A stretch of DNA of 64,000 nucleotides from Pelosinus sp. (lineage in GTDB: Bacteria; Bacillota; Negativicutes; DSM-13327), in assembly GCA_029239675.1 (NCBI GenBank), contig JARBUM010000002.1:62001-126000 (forward strand), given 5' to 3'. This document shows, in pieces, positions 29,201-36,972 of this stretch. Position 1 is the first letter of the stretch. Every line of letters starts with the position of its first letter. The position numbers were made by a program, and so were the translations under genes. The notes under the pieces were generated by a model. That model saw only the letters and a program-made list of their open reading frames with translations, was not told the origin of the DNA and did not search any database.

Positions 29201-30138
29201 TACCCTTCACAAACGTTAAGCCTATTTATGCAATCATGTTTATGGTTGTTATCATTTTGACCAAACTGGTATAAGGCAGGATAACCATCTTGTTGTGTAT
29301 TATTGTTATCTGAAGAGCCTGTTGCATTTTTCAGTTCTTCAAAGGTCACTACATACTGTTTCTCAGCAGCAAGAAGAGCCGCGCCCAAAGTACTCACCTG
29401 ATCAAAATGCTTCGGTATTAAGATATCGCTATCTTCTAACTGAAACACCTCTTTCAAGGCTTTTATAACGCCTTTGTTATGAACCACACCACCGGTAAGC
29501 ATAACAGGCGGTGTAACTGCACCTTTTTGCACCACATTTGCCTTAAAGTTTCGTACCAAAGCATAAGCCAGACCCAATAATATATCTTCCGTTTTTACAC
29601 CTTCTTGCTGGTGATGGATCATATCTGTTTTTGAAAACACACTGCATCGTCCGGCAATCCGGGGTATCGTTGTCGCTTTCTCCGTATAATCCGAATACTC
29701 GTACAAACTGATCCCCAACCGCGAAACCTGTTCTTCTAAAAAAGAACCTGTTCCAGCAGAACAGCTTGAATTCATGGAAAATTTGATGTGGGCTCTATCT
29801 TGCGCCGAAAGATTCGTAACAAATTTTGCTTTTTGTGCTCCCAATTCAATGATAGTCTGTAAGGAACTATTGCTGGCAAAAGCCCCTTCAATCAAAGCAG
29901 TTACTTCATTAAGAACATATTTTTTCAATTTAGGCATTCGTTCTGCCTGCTCCCCAGTAATACCAAAATAAAACTCCTTGACTTTATATTGATTTTCTAT
30001 CTTTTGCAACATATTACTAAATGCCGCTTCAATATTGCCTCGATGAAACATATATTCGCTACCTATTTCTTGTTCCATGTCATCTACGATAATATATTTG
30101 AATGTGGAATAGCCTATATCTACGCCTAAACGATGCAT
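26251..30138 (-). CDS. CoA-dehydratase activase fusion (two BadF/HgdC-type domains plus DUF2229 and HgdB-like part)
   Basis: A 1295-aa protein. Two BadF/BadG/BcrA/BcrD ATPase domains (about 1-265 and 312-580) each keep the ATP motif (VDIGYSTFK; IDIGSTSTN) and the two Cys that hold the bridging 4Fe-4S cluster in activator dimers (SSCSAGTGSFLEEQ and GRCSVF; KICAAGTGSFIEEQ and DRCTVF). A DUF2229 region (about 620-830) and a C-terminal HgdB-like part (about 840-1290) follow. Known relatives activate 2-hydroxyacyl-CoA dehydratases by ATP-driven electron transfer, or are stand-alone proteins of unclear role. I see no dehydratase subunit gene here. A Fur-like box lies upstream. Confidence 0.9.
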   Translation of the reverse strand: MHRLGVDIGYSTFKYIIVDDMEQEIGSEYMFHRGNIEAAFSNMLQKIENQYKVKEFYFGITGEQAERMPKLKKYVLNEVTALIEGAFASNSSLQTIIELGAQKAKFVTNLSAQDRAHIKFSMNSSCSAGTGSFLEEQVSRLGISLYEYSDYTEKATTIPRIAGRCSVFSKTDMIHHQQEGVKTEDILLGLAYALVRNFKANVVQKGAVTPPVMLTGGVVHNKGVIKALKEVFQLEDSDILIPKHFDQVSTLGAALLAAEKQYVVTFEELKNATGSSDNNNTQQDGYPALYQFGQNDNNHKHDCINRLNVCEGYLGIDIGSTSTNLVLIDDEKNVIAYRYLRTRGNPRQVVSEGIDSLQEEFEHRLKIKGIGTTGSGRYLIGNELEAAVIVDEITAQAKGAVEADPDIDTVFEIGGQDSKYISIQNGMVVDFEMNKICAAGTGSFIEEQARKLDIPIEDFSQLALQSEKPLNLGDRCTVFIEGNIAKALAGNESKKDIAAGLAYSIVNNYLNRVVGNRAIGNKVFLQGGIAHNQAVINAFRAVLKRDIILPSFFSVTGAIGTALLVKEKLAQNIESNDKKTAPSIPRDAQAEMEKLFLKGYTGGIDITKRTIGIPRVLFLHKLFPMFHEVFKTLGFNVLLSKATDEEIVALSQEYSLDETCYPIKLINGHVASLLNQGVDYIFLPSLYTMKHDVSKTREDYACVYMQTASQIVSHVMDLEKKGVKLLSPALSFKFGKAYMLKTLLDMGKELGKNKVQMGFAVMKGMTRLHEYSRDVEILSRELVESLQDEEKAFIIMTRTYNVADPILNMKIPQKLREMGYKVLTLANIPAFDYDVSEDHPNMYWPFGQHILAGAKIVRDMSNLYPIYITNHGCGPDTVLSHYFNAEMQGKPYLHIEVDEHSSSVGVITRLEAFVSSLDNYNPAERPAKTGKPSTLITGEIIQQKMLLPNLYPYSQVLCEWFKSKGIAAEILPQTTQRSLEIGKRFTKSKEYVSMFSLLGDIFYHLENTGDKKISLWLPQTEGSEVYGQYGKLVSEKLKGEGYQGEVSSPYIEDLLESRDYGFDFALGVIVADLVMASDKEDRETVLMKGLDLINTGRLNEENIVQLSRYVYNQLQKKTYDKQIAVLGEFSVIFNDYLNNFQLKSLEKNHRIMYQPLSEVLFFIWHDHIKKDPKNRKGFKEKLEKVQRVMKDVSDTLSEYSPFDNDIDELLKEADKRLPLYAGGAGRYRIAKVFRYPEHVHGILTVSSMYENTATIQKILRGRDKEELKHPVLDLAFDGSSHSNNKEMLDTFIHYI

Positions 30139-30153
30139 TACCTCACCCCTTAA

Positions 30154-30168
30154 TGATTTTGATTATCA
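30154..30168 (-). promoter_or_regulatory. candidate Fur box
   Basis: TGATTTTGATTATCA matches the 7-1-7 Fur consensus TGATAATnATTATCA at 13 of 15 positions. It lies 16-30 bp upstream of the activase start, downstream of a TATAAT at about 30188, where repressor binding would block transcription. Confidence 0.5.
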
Positions 30169-30524
30169 TTTACTATTTGAAGTCATTATACTATAATAAC
30201 TTTAACAGGGCGGTATCCACAGCTACACTTTAAAAGTTTGCATTACCTTTTTCCAAGAGATCTTGGCAGCACCTCTGAATGTATTAAGGCCTTCACTTTC
30301 CAAGGAACAAAATATCTAGAAACCAAAAGGCTTCTCACTTTTGATAAGCGAAATATCGAAATAAAATTTAGAAAGAATAGAAGAACTATTCTTTTAGATA
30401 CAGCAAGAATGACACTTAACTGTGTAGCTAAGTGTCATTTTTCTTCTTTCATGATTACATTCATTTGTCACCTAGATACTCTTCTAACGCTGTACCATTC
30501 GCTACTGTTTCTAGCAATAAAGAA
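30169..30524. other. intergenic region, no gene seen
   Basis: About 355 bp between the activase start and the GNAT gene's 3' end. It holds the activase promoter and the hairpin at 30408-30439. A 96-codon plus-strand ORF lacks a ribosome-binding site and I do not support it. Confidence 0.45.
30408..30439. terminator. hairpin, likely terminator
   Basis: AATGACACTTA pairs with TAAGTGTCATT around a short loop, followed by TTTTCTTC on the plus strand. It lies 86 bp past the GNAT gene stop on the other strand, so the strand it serves is uncertain. Confidence 0.55.
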
Positions 30525-31286
30525 TTAGATATCTTTTATCTTTTCCCACAACTTACTAAATTTTACTTTGGTAAGTATTTCGTGAGTCAAAAATTCACCC
30601 TTATAAAAAGCACTATAGGTTGTAAACACAGCAGGGGATTTCTGAGCCTGTTCCCTGGTTTCCAGCTTAATGCGATGTATGGGGATCTGAAATTCCTCAC
30701 CGATTATATCGAGTTCCTTTTGAACATGGTAATCGACAAAAGGGCACTGATCGGTATACAGCACGGTTAATCCCTGACTATGATTAAAGGTTGATGTCTT
30801 TACGGTATCTCTAAACTTAGGCATTACAGAGTCACCTTGTAGTCCCTTGACTAGCAACTCAAAGTAAGGAGGAGCCGTATCAGCGACTTCAAAACCCTTT
30901 TTCAATAGATAGGCTTTGTCGGAAAGATATGGCCTCTTTTTTGTGCTCGAAACGATGACAATCCCTTTTTTCCCTATCGAATCGAGTAAGCACGAATTCA
31001 ATAGTTCAGTGCCATATCCCTGGTTCTGATAACGTCCAGCCACCCAAAAACAATTGATAAACATATACCCATCCCCCTCAATGGGGCACCAGGCATTTTC
31101 TGCAGGTAAATATTCAATGAACACCTTCCCCCGAACGTCAGCTTTCCTAAAAACCAATCCATCCTGAAACCGATTTTTCAGCCACTCTTTTTTCATTGCT
31201 ACACCTGCAGTGGTTTTTTTATCTGCAATGGCACAGCAAATATGCTCTTGTTCTAAATTTTCCTCAGTTAAAGTCAACAGCTTCAT
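30525..31286 (-). CDS. GNAT acetyltransferase with YoaP-type thioredoxin-like C-terminus
   Basis: A 253-aa protein. The N-terminal GNAT fold has the acetyl-CoA loop GRYQNQGYGTELL (about 83-95; QxxGxG pattern). The C-terminal 110 residues (LTVLYTDQCPFVDYHVQKEL) look like the thioredoxin-like YoaP domain with a single Cys in QCPF. The combination matches the Bacillus YoaP-like family, whose substrate I do not know. GGAGG precedes the ATG. Downstream partners on the same strand are small genes. Confidence 0.85.
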   Translation of the reverse strand: MKLLTLTEENLEQEHICCAIADKKTTAGVAMKKEWLKNRFQDGLVFRKADVRGKVFIEYLPAENAWCPIEGDGYMFINCFWVAGRYQNQGYGTELLNSCLLDSIGKKGIVIVSSTKKRPYLSDKAYLLKKGFEVADTAPPYFELLVKGLQGDSVMPKFRDTVKTSTFNHSQGLTVLYTDQCPFVDYHVQKELDIIGEEFQIPIHRIKLETREQAQKSPAVFTTYSAFYKGEFLTHEILTKVKFSKLWEKIKDI

Positions 31287-31398
31287 TGAGTAACCTCCGT
31301 TAATTAATAGAGATCAAACGTTCCTTGCATGCAGGGGCGTTCCGAAATTATCAAACTTTGCAACCTTCGCTAGCGGAGTGGTCAAGTGAACTAATCTG

Positions 31399-31644
31399 TC
31401 AACTGCCCTGCACCACTTGCAGCAACACTTTTGGCTTGTCCAACTCATACACTTGCGGCTCGATACGTTTTAGTTCTTCTGGTATCCATCCATGTTCTTT
31501 GGCTAGTTCGGCCAGAGCCTCATCTACTGTTGCTGCGACCACAACAGCAATTGCATCCGTATAGAAATCGTGATGTACGTTGGGCTCATTGAGCATACTC
31601 CAACTATGAAATTTCCGGTTATGTCGCCATACAAATACTTTCAT
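31399..31644 (-). CDS. small hypothetical protein
   Basis: An 81-residue protein starting MKVFVWRHNRKFHSWSML. ATG 31644 follows GGAGGTGCAGG; a longer version from 31662 would make this site coding. It contains an Ala/Val-rich middle helix (DAIAVVVAATVDEALAELAK). It lies 23 bp downstream of the LMW-phosphatase-like gene and is probably co-transcribed. Function unknown. Confidence 0.65.
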   Translation of the reverse strand: MKVFVWRHNRKFHSWSMLNEPNVHHDFYTDAIAVVVAATVDEALAELAKEHGWIPEELKRIEPQVYELDKPKVLLQVVQGS

Positions 31645-31667
31645 CCTGCACCTCCAATACAAACCCT

Positions 31668-32012
31668 CTAATCATTGTTTACTATCATTGGTATCTCGAT
31701 ATGTTCTGATACCGTAGAAATAAGAACCTCAATTAGTTCACTATCCATAAATTTATATTCATCCGGTATATTAAGACATATTACTTTTTTGTGTAGGAGA
31801 ATATCACTATAATTCTCTCGGAGGCGCCTTAAATGCTTCTTTTCCATGACAAAAATCAGATCGGCCCAGCCAATATGTCCTCTTGTCACCTTAATTCGAG
31901 CCTTATCCTCAGTCCCCGCCGACCTTACGTCAAAACTATTAACACCATGAAATATTTTCTCGGCAGTTAAGCTTCGCCATTTGTTCCTACTGCAAATAAA
32001 TAGTAGTTTTAT
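31668..32012 (-). CDS. low-molecular-weight protein-tyrosine-phosphatase-like protein (no ATG/GTG/TTG start for the full domain)
   Basis: The frame encodes LLFICSRNKWRSLTAEKIF, the P-loop CX5R (C-SRNKW-R) of small tyrosine phosphatases of the COG4551 type, then SAGTEDKARIKV, RGHIGWADLIFVM and IPDEYKFMDSELIEVL. A GTG at 31889 would begin after the P-loop and remove the catalytic Cys. The only upstream candidates before an in-frame TGA (32019-32021) are ATA 32012 or CTG 32018, with GGATGGTGA before them. Either a non-canonical start is used or the start codon was lost. Confidence 0.7.
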   Translation of the reverse strand: MKLLFICSRNKWRSLTAEKIFHGVNSFDVRSAGTEDKARIKVTRGHIGWADLIFVMEKKHLRRLRENYSDILLHKKVICLNIPDEYKFMDSELIEVLISTVSEHIEIPMIVNND

Positions 32013-32133
32013 TCTCAGTCACCATCCGCTTCTGTTTATTTCTAGCTATTGCCATACTCTTGCTTTTTTAAAAATTCGATTATTAATAATCTCCTTTTAT
32101 TCTAATCATATTTTTATTCTATTTACCATTAAA

Positions 32134-32176
32134 ATACAAACTCCTGCAAGGCTAACTGATTTGCGGGAGTTTGTAT
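32134..32176 (-). terminator. intrinsic terminator
   Basis: ATACAAACTCCTGCAA pairs with TTGCGGGAGTTTGTAT, with TTTT on the minus strand. It lies downstream of the 53-aa Spo0E-like gene. Confidence 0.75.
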
Positions 32177-32305
32177 CATTATATGTCCTTCTCCATTCGA
32201 AATCATTGATCAACTTGATTTTAAGTATATCGCATTCTGCATGATAATGAATATGGGATAAGAAATTGTAATACGATTCGCAATTGAAACCGAGGAAACG
32301 TTCAT

Positions 32306-32467
32306 CTATCCAGCCTTCTGAATAAGGGTTAATTTATAGAATTCAGATATCACTTCATCTAGCTTTTGACTAACCATTAAAACATCTGGATGTGATATTC
32401 CTTTCATGTGTGCCGTTACGTGCATCTTTTGCCGTAAGTACTCTATTTCATACCATAAAGTTTCCAT
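32306..32467 (-). CDS. Spo0E-family aspartyl-phosphate phosphatase (second copy)
   Basis: A 53-aa protein in the classic Spo0E layout: N-terminal helix EYLRQKMHVTAHMKGI, a turn (SHPDV), then LMVSQKLDEVISEFYKL with the SQxLD signature (SQKLD). Start is ATG 32467 behind AAAGGAATTTGTC. It is expected to dephosphorylate Spo0A-P or another response regulator. It is a closer match to the family consensus than the copy at 16796. Confidence 0.85.
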   Translation of the reverse strand: METLWYEIEYLRQKMHVTAHMKGISHPDVLMVSQKLDEVISEFYKLTLIQKAG

Positions 32468-32579
32468 GACAAATTCCTTTCTGTTTTTTCATACATTGAC
32501 CATTATAATTATACAACGATACAAAATCTGTCGAAATAGAGTTCTTAAATAAACTTTTTTTCCAATTATAAACAAAAAA

Positions 32580-32602
32580 GCCGCCACCAGAAGGTAGACG
32601 GC
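32580..32602 (-). terminator. intrinsic terminator of the malic enzyme gene
   Basis: GCCGTCTACCTTCTGGTGGCGGC forms a hairpin, followed by TTTTTTG on the minus strand. Confidence 0.78.
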
Positions 32603-32655
32603 ACGTCAAGTCTTACTATATTTAGATGATTTTTTATTTCTAGAACATCTTTTGT

Positions 32656-33888
32656 CTAAGAAAGTGTAATTCTGGCTGCCGTCTTAGCTCTGACTTCTTC
32701 AGGATCAACGATAGTTCGAGCAACACCTGTTTCGATCGCAGCACGAGCAACAGCTGCCGCCACAGCAGGAGCAACTCGTTTGTCAAAAACGTCAGGAACA
32801 ACATAATCTTCTCGTAGTTCTTCTTCTGTAATTAACTCTGAAATGGCATATACCGCAGCTAGTTTCATTTCTTCATTAATTTGCCGAGCTCTAACATCAA
32901 TAGCTCCACGGAAAATTCCAGGAAAAACACTAACATTATTAACTTGATTAGGAGAATCCGAACGTCCCGTACCAGCTACTTTTGCCCCAGCGGCCTTGGC
33001 ATCATTATAACTAATTTCAGGTTCAGGATTGCATAAGGAAAATACAATAGAATTTGCGTTCATACTCTGAACAATCTCCCTTGTAAAGGCACCGGGTTGT
33101 GAAACACCGATGAGCACATCTGCGCCTTTGGCAATGTCCTCGATACTACCTTGCTCTTTCTTTAAGTTGGTTCTAGGCAATAGCGCCGCTTGAACCCGAT
33201 TCACTCGAGACATCTCCATCCCCTCATACATGGCACCTTTGGAGTTCATCATAACGACATGTCCTACACCAGCATTGAGTAACAGTTGCACTATCGCAGT
33301 ACCAGCTGCGCCAGCACCATTTACTACAGTCTTGACTTTAGACAACTGTTTTTTTACTAATCGCAGTGCACCAATAGTAGCTGCTACAGCAGCAATAGCT
33401 GTACCATGTTGATCATCATGAAAAACAGGTATATCCATTTGCTCTTTGAGAGCATCTTCAATATCGTAACATTTAGGAGAAGAAATATCTTCTAAGTTGA
33501 TTCCTGCAAAATTGGGTTGTAACATTCGAACTGTCTTAATAAACTCATCTGCATCCTTAGTATCAATGGATAAAGGAATCGCATCTACATCACCAAAAGT
33601 TTTATATAACACAGCTTTTCCTTCCATTACTGGTATGGCTGCCTCTGGGCCAATATCACCAAGCCCTAATACCCTTGTTCCATCTGTAATAACTGCCACC
33701 ATATTGCCCCGACAGGTATATTCAAAGGATAAATCTTTCTCATGGTGAATTTCCATACAAGGTTCTGCTACCCCTGGGGTATATGCTAGACTAAGATCAT
33801 AGGCATTTCTTAACGGAGTCTTAGCAATCACACCTAGTTTACCATTATTTTTTCGATGATAATTTAATGCCTCATCACGTAAACTCAT
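32656..33888 (-). CDS. NAD(P)-dependent malic enzyme
   Basis: A 410-aa malic enzyme of the short bacterial type. The N-terminal catalytic domain has SLAYTPGVAEPC (malic signature), VAVITDGTRVLGLGDIGPEA and DDQHGTA (metal/substrate). The NAD-binding domain begins around 185 with VVNGAGAAGTAIVQL. It decarboxylates malate to pyruvate, a link between the C4 and pyruvate pools in fermentation. ATG at 33888 after an AAAAGGAG-type site. Single gene between an inverted repeat (33980-34006) and its terminator. Confidence 0.96.
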   Translation of the reverse strand: MSLRDEALNYHRKNNGKLGVIAKTPLRNAYDLSLAYTPGVAEPCMEIHHEKDLSFEYTCRGNMVAVITDGTRVLGLGDIGPEAAIPVMEGKAVLYKTFGDVDAIPLSIDTKDADEFIKTVRMLQPNFAGINLEDISSPKCYDIEDALKEQMDIPVFHDDQHGTAIAAVAATIGALRLVKKQLSKVKTVVNGAGAAGTAIVQLLLNAGVGHVVMMNSKGAMYEGMEMSRVNRVQAALLPRTNLKKEQGSIEDIAKGADVLIGVSQPGAFTREIVQSMNANSIVFSLCNPEPEISYNDAKAAGAKVAGTGRSDSPNQVNNVSVFPGIFRGAIDVRARQINEEMKLAAVYAISELITEEELREDYVVPDVFDKRVAPAVAAAVARAAIETGVARTIVDPEEVRAKTAARITLS

Positions 33889-33979
33889 ATTTATCTCCTT
33901 TTAACTCAATATAAACTACCAGCGACCTTACCCACATTATATGTTTATTTGGATTTTAAAGATAATACCGAATATTCAT

Positions 33980-34006
33980 CATTCAATAACTTTTAGTTAT
34001 TGAATG
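33980..34006. repeat. inverted repeat upstream of the malic enzyme gene
   Basis: CATTCAATAAC-TTTTA-GTTATTGAATG, perfect 11-bp arms with a 5-base centre. It is 92 bp before the malic enzyme start. A palindromic operator or a small transcript hairpin is possible; there is no T-run. Confidence 0.6.
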
Positions 34007-34101
34007 GATAGTATTTACGCATCCAACTAGTAAAGTAAAAACTACATATACTTTGAGTAGGGGCTCGTTTAGAGTTTTATAGGAAGTTTTTTTTGCAGCA
34101 A

Positions 34102-34139
34102 AAGGCTCAACAAGCAGCAAATACTGCAAGTTGAGCCTT
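34102..34139 (-). terminator. hairpin downstream of the carboxypeptidase gene
   Basis: AAGGCTCAAC pairs with GTTGAGCCTT around an 18-base loop, with TTTT just beyond on the minus strand. Confidence 0.65.
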
Positions 34140-34193
34140 CTATGTATCTACGCTTAGAATTCGATTGTCTAGGAAGAGGGAAATTTCGGTACA

Positions 34194-35021
34194 TCAATAT
34201 GGTTTCCCCTTCTTATCTAATCCAACCTGCTGAAATCCATAATCTAGTAATTTAGTAGCATCATCCCATCGATAGTCACTATTAAGTATGACGGCTATTA
34301 ATTGTACTTCGCCTCGTTTCGCAGAGGCCACTAAGCAGTCACCCGCGTCATTGGTATAGCCTGTTTTTACGCCATTGCTACTAGGATAAGCCTTAAGCAA
34401 TTTATTGGTATTGTTAACATGAATTTTACTTCGATTAAGGAAGTTAACATCATAGTCTCGAGTTGATACTATTTTTACAAACTCCGGGTTTTTCATCCCA
34501 TAAGCAGTAATTAATGCAAGGTCATGGGCGGTTGTGTAATGATTAATTGGGTCAGGTAATCCATGTGGATTTGTAAAATGAGTACTCGTTGTCCCAAGTT
34601 TTTCGGCATTTGCATTCATGAGCTCCACGAAGGAAGGTATCGAGCCAGCTACATTTTCAGCAATAGCTTCTGCGGCATCATTACCCGAGACCAGCATCAT
34701 ACCGTACATTGCATTTCTTAGCGTTAATTGATTACCAGCTTTTAGTTCGAGGCTTGACCCCTCACAAGCAGCATCACTAGAACTCACAGTAACAATATTA
34801 TTAGGATTACCTTTTTCCAGCGCGGTGATCAAAGTCATTATTTTGGTAGTACTAGCTGGATACATAATGCCTTTGCCATTCTTTTCAAATAATACCTGAT
34901 TCCCGCTAACCACCATTAATACAGCCGCTTCGGCTTCTACTTGTGGGGCTGGCGAGGCTGCCAGGACAGCATTTGCCCAGAGAATAACGCTTAAAAATAG
35001 TGGTATGATTCGACGATACAT
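34194..35021 (-). CDS. D-alanyl-D-alanine carboxypeptidase, PBP5/DacF type
   Basis: About 275 residues with a signal peptide (IIPLFLSVILWANAVLAA). Motifs: STTK (nucleophile Ser and Lys), SGN (VSGNDAAEAIA) and KTG (NGVKTGYTNDAG). It trims pentapeptide stems in peptidoglycan outside the membrane. It is shorter than E. coli DacA and lacks the long C-terminal beta domain. Start is ATG 35021 with GGAGG 6 bases upstream; the ATG at 35120 has no site. A TATAAT lies at 35064-35069. Confidence 0.92.
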   Translation of the reverse strand: MYRRIIPLFLSVILWANAVLAASPAPQVEAEAAVLMVVSGNQVLFEKNGKGIMYPASTTKIMTLITALEKGNPNNIVTVSSSDAACEGSSLELKAGNQLTLRNAMYGMMLVSGNDAAEAIAENVAGSIPSFVELMNANAEKLGTTSTHFTNPHGLPDPINHYTTAHDLALITAYGMKNPEFVKIVSTRDYDVNFLNRSKIHVNNTNKLLKAYPSSNGVKTGYTNDAGDCLVASAKRGEVQLIAVILNSDYRWDDATKLLDYGFQQVGLDKKGKPY

Positions 35022-35343
35022 ATGTAACCTCCCGATTTTGTTTGACCACTGACATAGCGTGTCATTATAATATTTTTCTACTATGCAAATATAATTGCTT
35101 ATACATTTGTCCTTACTCAATCTTATTTTAGATATAAAATAAGTTCGTTAAAACCAATCATAATCCTGCCCCAAGATGGCATCGATTCTTTTTTCTTGCA
35201 ATGTATTATACTGGATTTCCTAATCTTACAGGTTCTCAATTACCATTTCCACTCTTTCTTGAGGGCAATATAGAAGCATAAGATCTGATGTACTAACTAT
35301 GACAAAACTAACCTAATAGCAAAATATATGTATCACTAGAAAT
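35022..35343. other. intergenic region before the carboxypeptidase gene
   Basis: About 320 bp. It contains a TATAAT (35064-35069) that may serve the carboxypeptidase gene, and a near-palindrome CTTATTTTAGATATAAAATAAG (35131-35152). No gene is seen. Confidence 0.4.
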
Positions 35344-35390
35344 ACGCACCTCCTGCAAAATTCATACTCGAATTCTTGCAGGAGGTGCGT
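35344..35390 (-). terminator. terminator at the end of the hut cluster
   Basis: ACGCACCTCCTGCAA pairs with TTGCAGGAGGTGCGT, 15-bp perfect stem, 17 bp past the hutH stop. Confidence 0.82.
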
Positions 35391-35406
35391 CGATTCATAT
35401 TCATTT

Positions 35407-36936
35407 TTAATAAATTTTCAATAAACCAACCGTAGCTTCTACGTCTTCAACTAATTTACCTCCAGCAATTAAATCATGAAGGTTTTTGATATCCGGTGCT
35501 GGTATCCGGTCTTCATCCAAATGCGGTATGATATTGCGAATCGTTTGATGCGCTCTAGCAGTACCATCTCCTGGTGTAAGCGGCGCCAGAAAATCGATAC
35601 CTTGTACAGCTGCTAGCATTTCAATGGCTAGCACATTGCAGACGTTATCCAAGATTTCTCTAGCTTGACGAGCAGCAATAGTACCCATACTGACATGATC
35701 TTCCTGGTTAGCTGAAGTTGGAATAGAGTCGGCACTAGCCGGATGCACCAGAACTTTATTCTCCGATACCAATGCAGCTGCAACATATTGCGTAATCATC
35801 AGACCGGAGTCAACCCCCGGAAAAGCTGTTAAAAATGCTGGCAGTTCGCTTAAATGTACATCCAATAGACGATTGGTACGCCGTTCGGAAATATTACCTA
35901 GTTCAGCAATTGCTAACTTAAGATAATCCATAACCAAAGCTATAGGCTGACCATGGAAATTCCCACCAGAAATGGCTTCGCCTGTTTCTGGCATGATAAG
36001 CGGATTGTCCGTCGCCGCATTAATTTCGATAGTCAAAGTTTCCTCCGCACGCCTAAGTGCGTCCTTAGAAGCACCATGTACTTGTGGCACACAGCGCAGC
36101 GAGTAAGCATCCTGTACCTTTTTGCAGTTAATATGGGAAGCAATGATGGCACTATGTGCGGTTAGGCTCAGCATATTTTGGGTAGTCGCCATCTGGCCGA
36201 TATGCGCTCTAACCTGACTGATCCGCGTATCAAAAGCTGATCTGGTACCTTTTAAGGCTTCTACGCTTAATGCTGCTGCAATGTCTGCTGCCTTCATCAG
36301 ATTGACGGTATCATGCCAGACAATGGTGCCAACCGCCGTCATAATTTGCGTACCGTTGATCAACGCCAGCCCTTCCTTGCCACTTAATACAATCGGCTCC
36401 AAGCCGCAAGCTTTTAAGGCTTCAGCACCTGTTATCAACTGACCGTTTAAATACGCTTCACCTTCTCCCAGCATAACCAATACCATATGAGAAAGCGGAG
36501 CTAAATCGCCACTGGCGCCGACTGATCCTTTAGCTGGTATCGCAGGACAGATGCGTTTATTGAGCATGCTTATAAGCATTTCTACCGTTGACAGCCTTAT
36601 CCCCGAATAACCTTTTGCCAGTGAATTGGCTCTAAGCATCATAGCTGAGCGGACAATGTCCTCGGATAAATGTTCGCCTACACCAGTAGCATGGCTTAAA
36701 ATCAAATTACGCTGCAGTTTCGCCCGTTCGTCTTTTGAAATAAAGATAGTACTGAAATCACCAAACCCAGTTGAAATACCATAAACAGGTTTTTCTTCGT
36801 CCATTATTTTATCAACAATTCTTCTACTGGCGATGATCTGCTCACGACCTTGATCACTGAGCTTGACTTCTTCATTGTTGCGCGCTACTTTTATCACATC
36901 TTCTAATGTTAAAGAATTTCCATCTAATACTATCAT
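35407..36936 (-). CDS. hutH: histidine ammonia-lyase
   Basis: A 509-aa enzyme. The Ala-Ser-Gly that forms the MIO cofactor is in SVGASGDLAPLSH (about 143-155). The Tyr active-site region YGISTGFGDF, NGTQIM and the conserved QVHGASKDALRR are present. It eliminates ammonia from L-histidine to give urocanate, the first step of the pathway. GGAGGC precedes ATG 36936. Last gene of the cluster, 36 bp after the permease. Confidence 0.98.
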   Translation of the reverse strand: MIVLDGNSLTLEDVIKVARNNEEVKLSDQGREQIIASRRIVDKIMDEEKPVYGISTGFGDFSTIFISKDERAKLQRNLILSHATGVGEHLSEDIVRSAMMLRANSLAKGYSGIRLSTVEMLISMLNKRICPAIPAKGSVGASGDLAPLSHMVLVMLGEGEAYLNGQLITGAEALKACGLEPIVLSGKEGLALINGTQIMTAVGTIVWHDTVNLMKAADIAAALSVEALKGTRSAFDTRISQVRAHIGQMATTQNMLSLTAHSAIIASHINCKKVQDAYSLRCVPQVHGASKDALRRAEETLTIEINAATDNPLIMPETGEAISGGNFHGQPIALVMDYLKLAIAELGNISERRTNRLLDVHLSELPAFLTAFPGVDSGLMITQYVAAALVSENKVLVHPASADSIPTSANQEDHVSMGTIAARQAREILDNVCNVLAIEMLAAVQGIDFLAPLTPGDGTARAHQTIRNIIPHLDEDRIPAPDIKNLHDLIAGGKLVEDVEATVGLLKIY

Positions 36937-36972
36937 GCTGAACCGCCTCCGTATCTTTAATTTCCTGCTTAT

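Noticed and set aside
30238-30528. 96-codon plus-strand ORF in the 30-30.5 kb gap
   Set aside because: No ribosome-binding site and a low-complexity, Leu/Phe/Cys-rich translation. It runs through a hairpin terminator.
31981-32244. 87-codon plus-strand ORF opposite the phosphatase gene
   Set aside because: No ribosome-binding site. It overlaps the P-loop part of the minus-strand gene and the terminator at 32134-32176.
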